Positions 52,001-60,275 of a stretch of DNA of 64,000 nucleotides are shown here, piece after piece. Origin of the DNA: Nocardiopsis ansamitocini (GTDB lineage Bacteria; Actinomycetota; Actinomycetes; Streptosporangiales; Streptosporangiaceae); contig NZ_BSQG01000005.1 in assembly GCF_030268225.1 (NCBI RefSeq), positions 1-64,000 on the forward strand, written 5' to 3'. Numbering within the stretch: position 1 is the stretch's first letter; each line of letters starts with the position of its first letter. The notes below the pieces were generated by a model. It saw nothing but the letters and a program-made list of their open reading frames with translations. It had not been told where the DNA came from and ran no database searches. The position numbers and the translations under genes are program-made.

Positions 52001-54892
52001 GTCCATGGGATGGGTCCGGGCGCCGACCACCTCCAGGGGCAGCTCGACGCGATCGGCCGCCAAGCGGCGCAGCAGTTCGAGGGTGTCCTGCTCCCCCGTT
52101 GGGGTGGTGTCCGCTGTTTCTCCGGCGTCGACCGGTGACGGCGCCGCCAGCGCGGCGTCGATGGCGGGAGCCGCCTCGCAGGGGCTCTCCAGGAACGCCA
52201 TCTGCCCGTCGAGGGGGATCGGCCGCAGCGCGCGACCGGTGAACAGCGCGGTGGTGTCCACTGCGGCGCCCAGGGCGTAGGCAGCGCCCACGGCGCGCAG
52301 GAACGGCGCCAATGAAGCGTGGTCGGTGTCCAGGGGCAGGGTCGGTGTGTTCGGGGCGATGGCGGTGAGCAGCCCGCTGAGCACCCGGCCCGGTCCGACT
52401 TCGAGGGCCAGGTCGGCCTGTTCGGTGGCCGCGGCGGCGGCCTCGTGGAAGCGGACCGGGAGCACCACCTGGTCGCGCAGCAGCGCTCGGAGGTCGGTGT
52501 CGGGGGTGAGGAGCCCGCCGGTGACGGTGGAGACGACGGGGCGGTGCAGTGGAGCGGTCCTCAGCCTGGCCAGGGGTTCGGCCAGCGCGGTGGCGGCGGG
52601 CTCCACCAGGGGCGAGTGGAAGGCGTGGGAGACGTTGACGCGGGTCGCGTGGATGGCGTTCTCGGCGGCCAGGGCGCAGACGCGGTCCACGGCACCGGCC
52701 GGCCCGGAGACCACGGTCTGCTCGGGCCCGTTGTAGCCGGCGATGACGGCTTCGGAATCCTCGACGAGTCGTGCCACGCGCTCGGGGCCCGCGCCGAGAC
52801 CCGCCATCGCCCCTCCGCCGCGGCTCGCCCCGGCCATGGCCCGGCCGCGGTCGGCGGCGAGTTCGAGCAGTTGCCCGGCGTCCATGGCCCCGCCCCAGTG
52901 CAGCGCGGTCAGTTCGCCGAGGCTGTGGCCGACCGCGGTGTCGGCGTCGATTCCCAGGGCCTGGAGCACACGCAGCGCGGCCAGCGAGCCCGCGGCGATG
53001 CGGGGCTGGGCCACCTGGGTGGCGACCTGGTCGCCGCCGGTGGGCAGGCCGGCCGCGCGGAAGGTCTCCTGGGCGACGGGGAATCGCCGCTGGAGCGCAC
53101 CGACCGCACCGCTGCCCGAGCCCTGGCCGGGAAAGAGGAAGGTGATGCGGGGCGCGGTGGCGCGGTCGCCCAGGAACACCCCCTCCTGGGCGAGGACCGC
53201 GCTGGTCCGTCCGTCGTCGAGGAGTTCGAGCAGCCTGGTCAGTGCTCGCTCCGCGTCGTCGGGGGAGGTGGCCACGACGGCGGCGCGCAGCGGCGCATCC
53301 GACAGTTCGGCCGCGAGGGTGCCTGCGAGGTCGGCGAGCTCGGCCAGGGCGAGTGTGGACACGAACCCTTCGGTACGAGCGGCCTTCTCCCGGAGTTCTG
53401 CCGGATCGGCGGCGTCGAACAACAGGAGTTCGGCGTCCTGACGGCCCGTGACCAGCGCGGCGGTGCGCGCGTCGAGGTCGGTGCGGCGGTCGGTTCCTCG
53501 GGCCTGTTCGACTGCGATGTGGGTGTTGATCCCGCCGAAGCCCATGGCCGACACCCCGGCCCGCACGGGCTGGTCCTCGGGCCACAGCCGCGCGGAGTCA
53601 GGGACGTACATGGCCGGCCGGTCCTCGGCGAGCAGCGGGTGGGGGGTGCGGTGCCCGGTGGCCGGCGGGATCACCTGGTGGTGCACGGCGAGGGTGGCTT
53701 TGATCAGTCCGGCGACCCCCGCGGCCGCCTTGGTGTGGCCGAAGTTTCCCTTGACCGTGCTGAGCGCGGCCGGGGGCGCGTCGGGGGCCGCGTCGCGGCG
53801 GGCCCCGGACAGCGCGGCGATCTCGGTGGCGTCGCCGAGCGCGGTGCCGGTGCCGTGCCCCTCGAAGTAGGAGACGGTCTCCACCCCGTAGCCGGCCCGG
53901 TCGTAGGCGCGGCTGAGTGCGAGACGGTGCCCGCTCTCCTCTGGGCGGGTCATCCCGCCCTTGCCGTCCGAGGAGACCGCCCACCCGGCGAGCGTGGCGT
54001 AGACGCGTGCCCCGCGCTCCCGGGCGTCGGCCTCGCGCATCAGCACCAGCAGTCCGGCGCCCTCACCGGGCCAGAATCCGTTGGAGTCGCGGTCGTAGAC
54101 CTTCATCTCCCCCGTGGCCAGCGCACCGGTCTTGGCGAAGCCGATGACCTCGAACGGGTCGATGGACAGGTCCACTCCCCCCGCGAGGACGACGTCGAGG
54201 TCGCCGTTGCTCAGGGCCGTGGCCGCGGTGACCACCGACAGCAGCGAGGACGAACAGGCGCCGTCCACCGTGTACCCGCCCCCGCCGAAGTCGAAGTGGT
54301 TGCAGATGCGACCGGCGATGGTGTTGGAGAGCCCGCCGGCCAGTGTGTCCTCGTTGATCGTTGGGAACGGGGCCTTGTACCGCGCCTCGAACTCGCCGAG
54401 GAAAGCCGCGGTCTCCTCCTCGTCCCAGCCTTTCTCAGCGAAGGCGGCGGCGAGGGTGCGGCGCACGTAGGGCCAGCGCAGCCTCATGGTGTTGGCCCTG
54501 GAGAACTCGCCCGTGAGGCTGTTGCCGACGACCACTCCGGTGGAGGTCCGCGGGAGCCCCTCGGCGTCGGGGAACCCGGCGTCCGCCAACGCGTGCGCGG
54601 CGACGTCGAGGGCGAGCCAGTGCGTCATGTCGGTCGAGCGGTACGTGCTGCCGGCCACCCGGTACTTCAACCGGTCGAACGCGTAGTCACGCAGCACGGC
54701 CGCCCGGTCGGAATAGAACCGGTCGGGGTCTTTCGGGTCGGGCGACCAGTAGTCCGCGCGGTTCATTCGCCCGTCGGGCAGCCGCCGGAAGGCCCGACGG
54801 CCGGCCAGGACGTTGTCCCACAGCTCACCGGGGGAGCCGGCGTCGGGGTAGCGAAGACCGATACCGACGATCGCGATCCGCTCGCTGCTCAT
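49094..54892 (-). CDS. pksE: Enediyne iterative type I polyketide synthase (PKSE)
   Basis: A 1932-residue PKS of the enediyne type, KS-AT-ACP-KR-DH-PPTase. Landmarks: KS with VDGACSSSLL (cysteine 213) and EGHGTGT; AT with GHSLGE (serine 657); ACP with DDLHLSSITV (serine near 969); KR with TGGGKGITAE (near 1213) and tyrosine 1357 in HYATANAW; DH with DDHRLEGDLLFP (histidine 1487); C-terminal phosphopantetheinyl transferase with ACDVETVAER (aspartate 1831) and WGALECLRKSG. It makes a linear polyene from malonyl-CoA. I chose ATG 54892 with GGTGAG upstream; ATG 54919 is also in frame. Whether the core is nine- or ten-membered is not read from the PKS alone. Confidence 0.98.
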   Translation of the reverse strand: MSSERIAIVGIGLRYPDAGSPGELWDNVLAGRRAFRRLPDGRMNRADYWSPDPKDPDRFYSDRAAVLRDYAFDRLKYRVAGSTYRSTDMTHWLALDVAAHALADAGFPDAEGLPRTSTGVVVGNSLTGEFSRANTMRLRWPYVRRTLAAAFAEKGWDEEETAAFLGEFEARYKAPFPTINEDTLAGGLSNTIAGRICNHFDFGGGGYTVDGACSSSLLSVVTAATALSNGDLDVVLAGGVDLSIDPFEVIGFAKTGALATGEMKVYDRDSNGFWPGEGAGLLVLMREADARERGARVYATLAGWAVSSDGKGGMTRPEESGHRLALSRAYDRAGYGVETVSYFEGHGTGTALGDATEIAALSGARRDAAPDAPPAALSTVKGNFGHTKAAAGVAGLIKATLAVHHQVIPPATGHRTPHPLLAEDRPAMYVPDSARLWPEDQPVRAGVSAMGFGGINTHIAVEQARGTDRRTDLDARTAALVTGRQDAELLLFDAADPAELREKAARTEGFVSTLALAELADLAGTLAAELSDAPLRAAVVATSPDDAERALTRLLELLDDGRTSAVLAQEGVFLGDRATAPRITFLFPGQGSGSGAVGALQRRFPVAQETFRAAGLPTGGDQVATQVAQPRIAAGSLAALRVLQALGIDADTAVGHSLGELTALHWGGAMDAGQLLELAADRGRAMAGASRGGGAMAGLGAGPERVARLVEDSEAVIAGYNGPEQTVVSGPAGAVDRVCALAAENAIHATRVNVSHAFHSPLVEPAATALAEPLARLRTAPLHRPVVSTVTGGLLTPDTDLRALLRDQVVLPVRFHEAAAAATEQADLALEVGPGRVLSGLLTAIAPNTPTLPLDTDHASLAPFLRAVGAAYALGAAVDTTALFTGRALRPIPLDGQMAFLESPCEAAPAIDAALAAPSPVDAGETADTTPTGEQDTLELLRRLAADRVELPLEVVGARTHPMDDLHLSSITVGQIVNQATRELGRPTLETTSSFATLNLGDLAHMIDDLAETAADGSPAEAEAAGIGSWVRAFGIDHVETAPVTAVETGQQPSGQWEVHAPPGHPLAEPLRTALSTAGVGDGVLLCLPADGREHVGLLLAAGRAAATAPAGTRFVAVHHRFGAAGLAKTLHLEAPAVTTTLVGLADTEPATDDGVTAAVRRVVAETAATTGFTEAAYDASGTRTVPVLRPAASGTRSDAEPALGPGDVLLVTGGGKGITAECAMAMAQDSRARLALVGRADPEQDTELADNLARMSAAGIEHRYERADVASPEQVRAAVGRLEHALGRVTAVLHGAGRNEPAALTALAEETFHQTLAPKTDGLANVLAAVDPDRVGLLITFGSIIGRAGLRGEAHYATANAWLTEMTLDFQRAHPHARVLAMEWSVWSGAGMGERLGVVEALSREGITPISAEDGIATLRRLLADPSTPPALVVSGRAAGLPTLAMAERELPLLRFVDRVLVHYPEIELVTEVDLAPGSDPYLDDHRLEGDLLFPAVIGMEAMTQVAAALTGNEGPPLLEDAEFLRPVVVRPGGSTTIRLAALAEDASTVRIALRSEETGFDADHFRAVLRWPRPLPREDVLPEGVALPPVPVDPVAELYGGVLFQGKRFQRLLAYRRTAARHAVAEIATASPGPWFAPYLPQDRLLADPGTRDAMMHALQCCVPDATLLPESIERLHLADPAGPDTDYVLLDARERSQEGDSHTYDIQVRTPSGRVVEHWEGLRLRAVRRRDGSGPWVPSLLGPYLERALERVVGGSRAVVVEPDPAAEQAGVTPRGQTELALGRALGRPAQLRHRPDGKPETDGARLSASHGAGLTLVVAGDGRLACDVETVAERTDADWAGLLGSAQSLSARITAEAGCAEPVAATRVWGALECLRKSGDTGRALTLDTVHPGGWVVLRAGDAVIATWATTVEGRPEPVVFAVLQGKD

Positions 54893-55407
54893 ATTCTCAC
54901 CAAACTCCAGAGAAATCATTTCGCATTACAAGAATCAGCAATTCCAGGGTTCTCCATCGGACATAAAAGATGGTGAACCATCACCGCAACCAGTTGCCGA
55001 CCCACTCAGGACAAGCATGCGAAAACGGAGTTCGGTTGTCTTCTTCTATTGTGCGTTCCGGCCCGCGAACCATTTCATAACAGTGTGATTTTATGCTAAT
55101 AGGCGATCCCAGCCAGGGGAATCGCGCCCCACTGCGCCGCAGAACAGCTGATCCGAGGCATACGTGAAACAGATAGGGGTAGGAGTTTCCACCTCGCGCC
55201 CCCTGCGCCGCAGGGCGGCTCTGCCGGCCCGTCGAATATCGGGACCGGTTATGGGTGACCGTGCCGCCGGGAGGCGGGAAAACGGATGGTCACCCGGCAG
55301 GAAACCGAACCGATCCGCAATCCGATCCGCTCCGAATATTCGTCGGGGGCGTCGCGGCGACACCTCACCCCCTGATACGGGACACCGGCCGGCAGAAAGC
55401 GGAGACC
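54893..55407. promoter_or_regulatory. Divergent promoter region upstream of the enediyne PKS
   Basis: This 515-base gap separates the PKS (-) and an alpha/beta hydrolase (+). The PKS-proximal 200 bases are AT-rich (TTTCGCATTACAAGAATCAG and, further, TTTTATGCTAATAGG near 55090). It should hold the main promoter of the PKS operon. No convincing coding sequence is seen in it. Confidence 0.55.
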
Positions 55408-56070
55408 ATGCGTACTTTTCCATCGGCACACGTCGAGTACGCCCTCGGCCCCCAGGGGCCCTGGGCGGTGGTGACGCCACCACCGGGACCGGTCACGGCG
55501 GTGGTCCTGCTGCTGCACGGCGGCCAGGTCACCAGCACCGAACCCACCGCACCGAACCGGTTGGCGGTGCGCCGGATGAACCCGTTCGCGACGGCGCTGA
55601 GCAGGCGATACGCCGAACAGGGGCTGGCGGTGTGGCGTCTGCGCTACCGGGTGCGCGGCTGGAACGGCAACGGGGCCTCGGCCCTCGACGATGTCGCCCG
55701 GGCCCTGGTGGAGGTCCAGGACCGCCCGACTCCGGTACCGACCGTGCTGGTGGGCCACTCCCTGGGCGGGCGAGCGGCGCTGCGCTCGGCCGGCGACCCC
55801 GCCGTGCGCGGGGTGGCGGCCCTGGCGCCATGGCTGCCGCCGGGCGAACCGACCGAGCAGCTCGCCGGACGGCGCGTGCTCGTCGCCCATGGGGTGCACG
55901 ACATGACCACCAGCCCCGGGGCGTCGCGCTTCTACACCGAGTCGGTGCGCGGCGTTGCCGAGACCGCGGTGTTCACCCACGTCCCGCTGGACATCCACCC
56001 GATGCTGCGCTTCAGGGCGTGGAACCGCATCGTCACCGACTTCACCGGGGCCGCCCTGGGGCTGGACTGA
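55408..56070 (+). CDS. Alpha/beta hydrolase
   Basis: A 220-residue alpha/beta hydrolase. The nucleophile elbow is VGHSLGGRAAL near 115-125, a likely acid lies in AHGVHDMTT, and the catalytic histidine is in DIHPMLRF. No signal peptide is seen. ATG 55408 has GCGGAGA upstream. It is divergent from the PKS operon and may mark the cluster edge. It could be an esterase or a small-molecule hydrolase; I cannot tie it to the pathway. Confidence 0.85.
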   Translation: MRTFPSAHVEYALGPQGPWAVVTPPPGPVTAVVLLLHGGQVTSTEPTAPNRLAVRRMNPFATALSRRYAEQGLAVWRLRYRVRGWNGNGASALDDVARALVEVQDRPTPVPTVLVGHSLGGRAALRSAGDPAVRGVAALAPWLPPGEPTEQLAGRRVLVAHGVHDMTTSPGASRFYTESVRGVAETAVFTHVPLDIHPMLRFRAWNRIVTDFTGAALGLD

Positions 56071-56159
56071 GCCGTTCCCGCTTCCGGCGGGCACGGACTC
56101 CTGGCCCCGGTGCCGTGGGACCGGGGCTCAGTGGCGGGGGGCAGGGCCGCAACCAACCG

Positions 56160-56237
56160 GTCGACCGGTGCGCTTCGTACCCAGGCGGAACCGATGACGC
56201 CGGTACCGCCGATGAACAGGGCTGGGAAGCCGGTCAT
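56160..56237 (-). pseudogene. Remnant of an NAD(P)-binding SDR/epimerase N-terminus
   Basis: ATG 56237, with GAGGAG upstream, starts MTGFPALFIGGTGVIGSAW, a clear Rossmann GGTGxIGS start of an epimerase-type SDR. After about 20 residues the resemblance to the family ends, and the frame runs on without family features into the antisense strand of the hydrolase. I read it as the 5' fragment of a deleted gene. Confidence 0.5.
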
Positions 56238-56316
56238 GGACGATTGCTCCTCGAATGGTGGAACGAGCGGGGCGTGCGGACCGGCCGCCCGCCCCGAACG
56301 GACGGGCGGTGGTCGA

Positions 56317-57180
56317 TCAGCCCGCGGCGTCCAGTACGGCGAGCTCGTCGGCGCTCAGGCGCAGGTCGGCGGCACGCACCGAATCGCGGATGGTCTCGGG
56401 CCGCGAGGAACCCGGAATGGGGATGACCCGGGGCGACTTGGCCAGCTCCCAGGCCAGGCAGACCACCTGGGGGCTCACCCCCCGGTCCTCGGCCACGCGC
56501 TGGAAGGCCGCGAACCTGGTGCCCAGTTGCGCGGCGGAGGTGATCCCGCCCAGCGGGCTCCAGGGCAGGAACGCGATGTCCAGCTCGTCGCACAGCGCCA
56601 GCTCGGGCTCGCTGGAGCGGAAGGCCGGGGAGAACTGGTTCTGCACCGACGCCAGGCGTTTGCCCAGGATGTCGACGGCCTGGCGGATCTGGCCGGGGTC
56701 GGCGTTGGAGATCCCGGCCATCCGGATCTTGCCCTCGTCCAGCAGTTCCGCGATCGCCCCGACCGATTCGGCGTAGGGCACATCGGGGTCGGGACGGTGG
56801 AACTGGTAGAGGCCGATCGCCTCGACCCCCAGGCGCTTGAGCGATTCCTCCGCGGCGCGCTTGAGGTGCTCGGGGCGCCCGTCGGTCTCCCACCCGCCGT
56901 CGGCGGTGCGCACGTGTCCGCCCTTGGTGGCCACCAGCACGCCTGATGTGTCGCCGCCGTAGGTGCCGAGCGCCCGGGCGATCAGCGCCTCGTTGTGGCC
57001 GGTGTCGCTGCCGTTGAGCGAATAGGCGTCAGCCGTGTCGATGAGGGTGACGCCTGCGTCCAGGGCAGCGTGCACGGTGGCGATGGATCGCTGCTCGTCG
57101 GGGCGGCCGGCGATCGACAGGGGCATTGCGCCCAGACCGATCTCTGCGACCTCGACGGAACCGATACGGCGAGAGTGCAT
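56317..57180 (-). CDS. Aldo/keto reductase
   Basis: A 287-residue aldo/keto reductase: GLGAMPLSIAGRPDEQRSIA, LIDTADAYSLNG (catalytic D and Y), a later lysine in VATKGGHVR, and YQFHRPDPDVP with the histidine. The C-terminal cofactor region is IPIPGSSRPETIRDSV. It reduces carbonyls with NADPH. ATG 57180 has AAAGGACAAG upstream. It follows the other AKR gene by 72 bases on the same strand. Substrate is unknown; probably outside the enediyne cluster. Confidence 0.93.
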   Translation of the reverse strand: MHSRRIGSVEVAEIGLGAMPLSIAGRPDEQRSIATVHAALDAGVTLIDTADAYSLNGSDTGHNEALIARALGTYGGDTSGVLVATKGGHVRTADGGWETDGRPEHLKRAAEESLKRLGVEAIGLYQFHRPDPDVPYAESVGAIAELLDEGKIRMAGISNADPGQIRQAVDILGKRLASVQNQFSPAFRSSEPELALCDELDIAFLPWSPLGGITSAAQLGTRFAAFQRVAEDRGVSPQVVCLAWELAKSPRVIPIPGSSRPETIRDSVRAADLRLSADELAVLDAAG

Positions 57181-57252
57181 TTCTTGTCCTTTGTGTGCGA
57201 TGGGTGCCGGCCTTGTCCGGCCGGGGAACACGCGGAGCCACCTACCCGCCGC

Positions 57253-58224
57253 TCACCACGCGTAGTCCTCCGGCGCCGTCCGGTGGCCGGGAAAGATCTC
57301 GTCAAGACGGTCCAGTGCACTGCTGTCCAGCCGGACCTGGAGAGCACGCACGGCCGCGTCGAGCTGTTCGGTCGTACGGGGGCCGATGATGGGTGCGGTG
57401 ACCCCCGGCCTGGTGAGCAGCCATGCCAGTGCGATGTCACCGGGCTCGTGGCCCAACTCGGCGGCGAAGTCCTCGTATGCCTCGACCTGCTCGCGGTGGG
57501 CGGCAAGGGCCTGGGCGGCGCGCCCGTCGGTGCGCCTGCGCCCCTCGCGCTCCTTGCGCACCACCCCGCCGAGAAGGCCGCCGTGCAGCGGGGACCAGGG
57601 GAGGACGCCGAGACCGTAGTTTTGGGCCGCGGGCAGGACCTCCAGTTCGATCTGACGGGTGAACAGGTTGTAGATGGACTGCTCACTGACCAGGCCGGTG
57701 AAGTGGCGCCGGTTCGCGGCCTCCTGGGCCTGGGCGATGTGCCACCCGGCGAAGTTGCTGCTGCCGACGTAGAGCACCTTGCCCTGGGCGACCGCGACCT
57801 CCATGGCCTGCCAGATCTCGTCCCACGGAGTGTCGCGGTCGACGTGGTGGAACTGGTAGAGGTCGATGTGGTCGGTCCCCAGTCGGGCAAGACTGGCGTC
57901 CAGCGCACGCCGGATGTTGAGGGCGGAGAGACGCCCCTCGTTGGGCCACTCCCCCATCGCACCGTAGACCTTGGTGGACAGGACGGTGCGCTCGCGGCGC
58001 CCGCCTCCCTGGGCGAACCACTCACCGATGATCTCCTCGGTGCGGCCCTTGCCCGCGGACCAGCCGTACACATTGGCGGTGTCCAGGAAGTTGATGCCGT
58101 AGTCGTGCGCCGCGTCCATGATGGAGTGCGCCAACGGCGCCTCGGTCTCAGGGCCGAAGTTCATCGTGCCCAGGCACAACCGACTGACTTCGAGGCCGCT
58201 GCGCCCCAGATGCGTGTAGTCCAT
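57253..58224 (-). CDS. Aldo/keto reductase (YajO/YghZ-like)
   Basis: A 323-residue aldo/keto reductase: GLEVSRLCLGTMNFGPE, FLDTANVYGWSAGKGRTEEI (D and Y), LSTKVYGAMGEW (catalytic lysine), and LYQFHHVDRDTPWDEI. The C-terminus has APIIGPRTTEQLDAAV for NADPH binding. It is divergent from the LysR gene at 58303, separated by 78 bases, the usual layout for LysR control of a neighbour. It is paired with a second AKR downstream. Confidence 0.94.
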   Translation of the reverse strand: MDYTHLGRSGLEVSRLCLGTMNFGPETEAPLAHSIMDAAHDYGINFLDTANVYGWSAGKGRTEEIIGEWFAQGGGRRERTVLSTKVYGAMGEWPNEGRLSALNIRRALDASLARLGTDHIDLYQFHHVDRDTPWDEIWQAMEVAVAQGKVLYVGSSNFAGWHIAQAQEAANRRHFTGLVSEQSIYNLFTRQIELEVLPAAQNYGLGVLPWSPLHGGLLGGVVRKEREGRRRTDGRAAQALAAHREQVEAYEDFAAELGHEPGDIALAWLLTRPGVTAPIIGPRTTEQLDAAVRALQVRLDSSALDRLDEIFPGHRTAPEDYAW

Positions 58225-58264
58225 GCCTCCCAGCCTGTCCCCGCATCGCCCATCCGTCCAACAG

Positions 58265-58298
58265 GAGAATTAGATCGATTCCAGCAACTAGGATTCTC
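58265..58298. promoter_or_regulatory. Dyad between divergent AKR and LysR genes, possible LysR site
   Basis: GAGAAT (58265-58270) and ATTCTC (58293-58298) form an inverted repeat spaced by 22 bases in the 78-base gap between the two divergent genes. A LysR regulator site is plausible here, but the half-sites are short. Confidence 0.35.
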
Positions 58299-58302
58299 AA
58301 TC

Positions 58303-59175
58303 GTGGAACTGCGCCATTTGGAACATTTCGTCGCCGTGGCCGACCGCCGCCACTTCACCCGGGCCGCCGAGGACCTGTCGATCTCGCAGTCGGGACTGTC
58401 CGCCTCCATCCGCGCCCTGGAGCGTGAGCTGCGCGCGCAACTGTTCGTGCGCCACACGCGCAGCGTGGAGCTCACCGAGGCCGGTCGCGCCCTGCTGGCC
58501 GAATGTCGCCGCACCCTGACCAGTGCCGCGGCCGCGCGCGACGCGGTGGCAGCGGTCCAGGGGCTGCTGCGGGGCAGGCTCTCCGTGGGGGTGGAGCAGT
58601 GCATCGGGGTGGTGGACGTCCCCGACCTGCTGGCCGCGTTTCGGACCGCGCACCCGGGCGTGGAGGTGGCGCTGCGGCAGGCGGGGTCGGTGGGGCTCCT
58701 CCAGGACGTGCACGCCGGCCACCTGGACCTGGCGCTGGTCTCCTCCGCCGGGGAGCCGGTCGTGGGGGTGACCCTGACGGCGCTGCGCACCGAGCCGATC
58801 CTGCTGGTGTGCCATCCCGAGCACCCTTTGGCCGAGCGCTCACATGTCACCCCCGAGGATCTGGACTGCGAGACCTTCGTGGGGTTCGACCCCTCGTGGG
58901 GCGCGCGCACGATCGTGGACGCGGCGCTGGCCGCGGCGGGAGTGCGCCATCGGGTGGAATTGGAGGTCAACGACGTGCACACCCTGCTCGAACTCGTGGG
59001 GCACGGCTTGGGGGTGGCACTGGTCCCGGCGCCGATCGCGGCCAAGCCCGTGGCGCGCGTGGCCCGGGTGGCGGTGCACGGGGCGGCGGCGGGCCCGTGG
59101 CAGGTATCGGTGGCGACCCCCGCGACCGGGCCGAGCGTGGCCGCCAAGGCGCTCCTGGAGATGCTTCCCGCGTAG
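58303..59175 (+). CDS. LysR-family transcriptional regulator
   Basis: A 290-residue LTTR. The N-terminal winged helix is VELRHLEHFVAVADRRHFTR followed by AAEDLSISQSGLSASIRALE, and the effector domain starts near 90 with GRLSVGVEQCIGVVDVPDLL. The start GTG 58303 gives the standard length. It is divergent from an AKR gene, which it likely regulates. It ends two bases from the LacI gene's stop on the other strand. Confidence 0.95.
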   Translation: MELRHLEHFVAVADRRHFTRAAEDLSISQSGLSASIRALERELRAQLFVRHTRSVELTEAGRALLAECRRTLTSAAAARDAVAAVQGLLRGRLSVGVEQCIGVVDVPDLLAAFRTAHPGVEVALRQAGSVGLLQDVHAGHLDLALVSSAGEPVVGVTLTALRTEPILLVCHPEHPLAERSHVTPEDLDCETFVGFDPSWGARTIVDAALAAAGVRHRVELEVNDVHTLLELVGHGLGVALVPAPIAAKPVARVARVAVHGAAAGPWQVSVATPATGPSVAAKALLEMLPA

Positions 59176-59177
59176 CC

Positions 59178-60254
59178 TCAGCCCTTGCGGGAGGACTCGC
59201 GGCGTACCAGGTGGCGCCGGACGATCTCGATCTCGGCGGGCTCGCGTCCGGCGAACATGTCCCAGATGGCGCCGCAGGCGCTCTCCGCGATCCTCTCGAC
59301 GGACCCGTGTACCGAGGACAACGACGGAGAGACGTAGGGCAGGAAGTCGGTGTCGCCGAAGCCCACGATGGACACGTCGTCGGGGACGCGCAGCTCGTGG
59401 TCGGCGAGCGCGCGGCTCGCCCCCAGCGCGACCTCGTCGTTGACGGCCAGGATCCCCCCGGGAATCCGTGCGGCCGCTACCTGTTCCTGGACCGCGGCGT
59501 AGCCGGCCGCGAACCCCAGTCCGTCGAGGGGCCAGAGCCATTCCTGTGGGTCGCGCCCCTTGGCCAGGAGAGCGTCCGCGTAGCCGGCGAAGCGTTCGGC
59601 TCCCAGGTAGGAGCAGCTGAGCCCGCCCAGGAACGCGACCGGTTCCGCGCCGACCTCCAACAGGTGCTCGGTGGCCTCCCTGGCACCGGTGCGGTCGTCG
59701 TACTGCACGGTCGGCCAGGTGGCGTTCTCGACGCGTTGGCCGGCCACCACCAGGGGAAAACGGGTTCGGGCCCGACTCAGGGCGTCGACGGTGACGGGAT
59801 CGTCCAGGCGGTCGCCGGTGGACAGGATGACGCCCTCCGACCCCTGCCTGGCAAGACTTTCCAGGGTGCGCACCAGGCTGGAGGTGTCGTGGTCGAGGTC
59901 GTAGAGGAGCGTGGCGTAGCCGTGCCGCTCCAGTTCGACGCGCAGGGCCCGCACCAGCATGACGTACCAGGGCTGGGACAGGCTGGCCACCACGATCGAC
60001 ACCGTACGGAAATAACCGCCGCGCAACCCGGAGGCGGCACGGTTCACGTGATAGTCGAGTTCGGCCATGGCCTTCTCGACGCGCTCGCGGGTGGCCGGGG
60101 AAACGAGTTCCGGACGGTTCATGACCCGCGAGACGGTGGCAACCGAGACACCGGCCCTATGGGCGACGTCGACGATATTGGCCGCCCCCGGGCGTGGCGA
60201 AGTGGACTTCGACCGCGGCGTTTCGGGGTCTTTTCCCAAATCCCGCTTCGGCAC
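59178..60254 (-). CDS. LacI-family transcriptional regulator
   Basis: A roughly 358-residue regulator. The HTH is IVDVAHRAGVSVATVSRVMN near residue 26, after a basic, Pro/Ser-rich leader. The periplasmic-binding-protein-like domain follows with YYVMLVRAL-like text (WYVMLVRALRVELERHG) and ends with DDVSIVGFGDTDFLPYVSPS. I prefer GTG 60254, which has AGAGG eight bases upstream; GTG 60275 adjoins the stop of the upstream gene. It is last in the operon of the muconolactone-isomerase-like gene, which it may regulate. Confidence 0.94.
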   Translation of the reverse strand: MPKRDLGKDPETPRSKSTSPRPGAANIVDVAHRAGVSVATVSRVMNRPELVSPATRERVEKAMAELDYHVNRAASGLRGGYFRTVSIVVASLSQPWYVMLVRALRVELERHGYATLLYDLDHDTSSLVRTLESLARQGSEGVILSTGDRLDDPVTVDALSRARTRFPLVVAGQRVENATWPTVQYDDRTGAREATEHLLEVGAEPVAFLGGLSCSYLGAERFAGYADALLAKGRDPQEWLWPLDGLGFAAGYAAVQEQVAAARIPGGILAVNDEVALGASRALADHELRVPDDVSIVGFGDTDFLPYVSPSLSSVHGSVERIAESACGAIWDMFAGREPAEIEIVRRHLVRRESSRKG

Positions 60255-60275
60255 GCCCGGACCTCTTTCAATCAC

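Noticed and set aside
4120-56070. Ten-membered enediyne assignment
   Set aside because: The epoxide hydrolase, SgcJ-like and E8/E9-like genes favour a nine-membered core. I saw no marker specific to ten-membered clusters, though the PKS alone does not decide.
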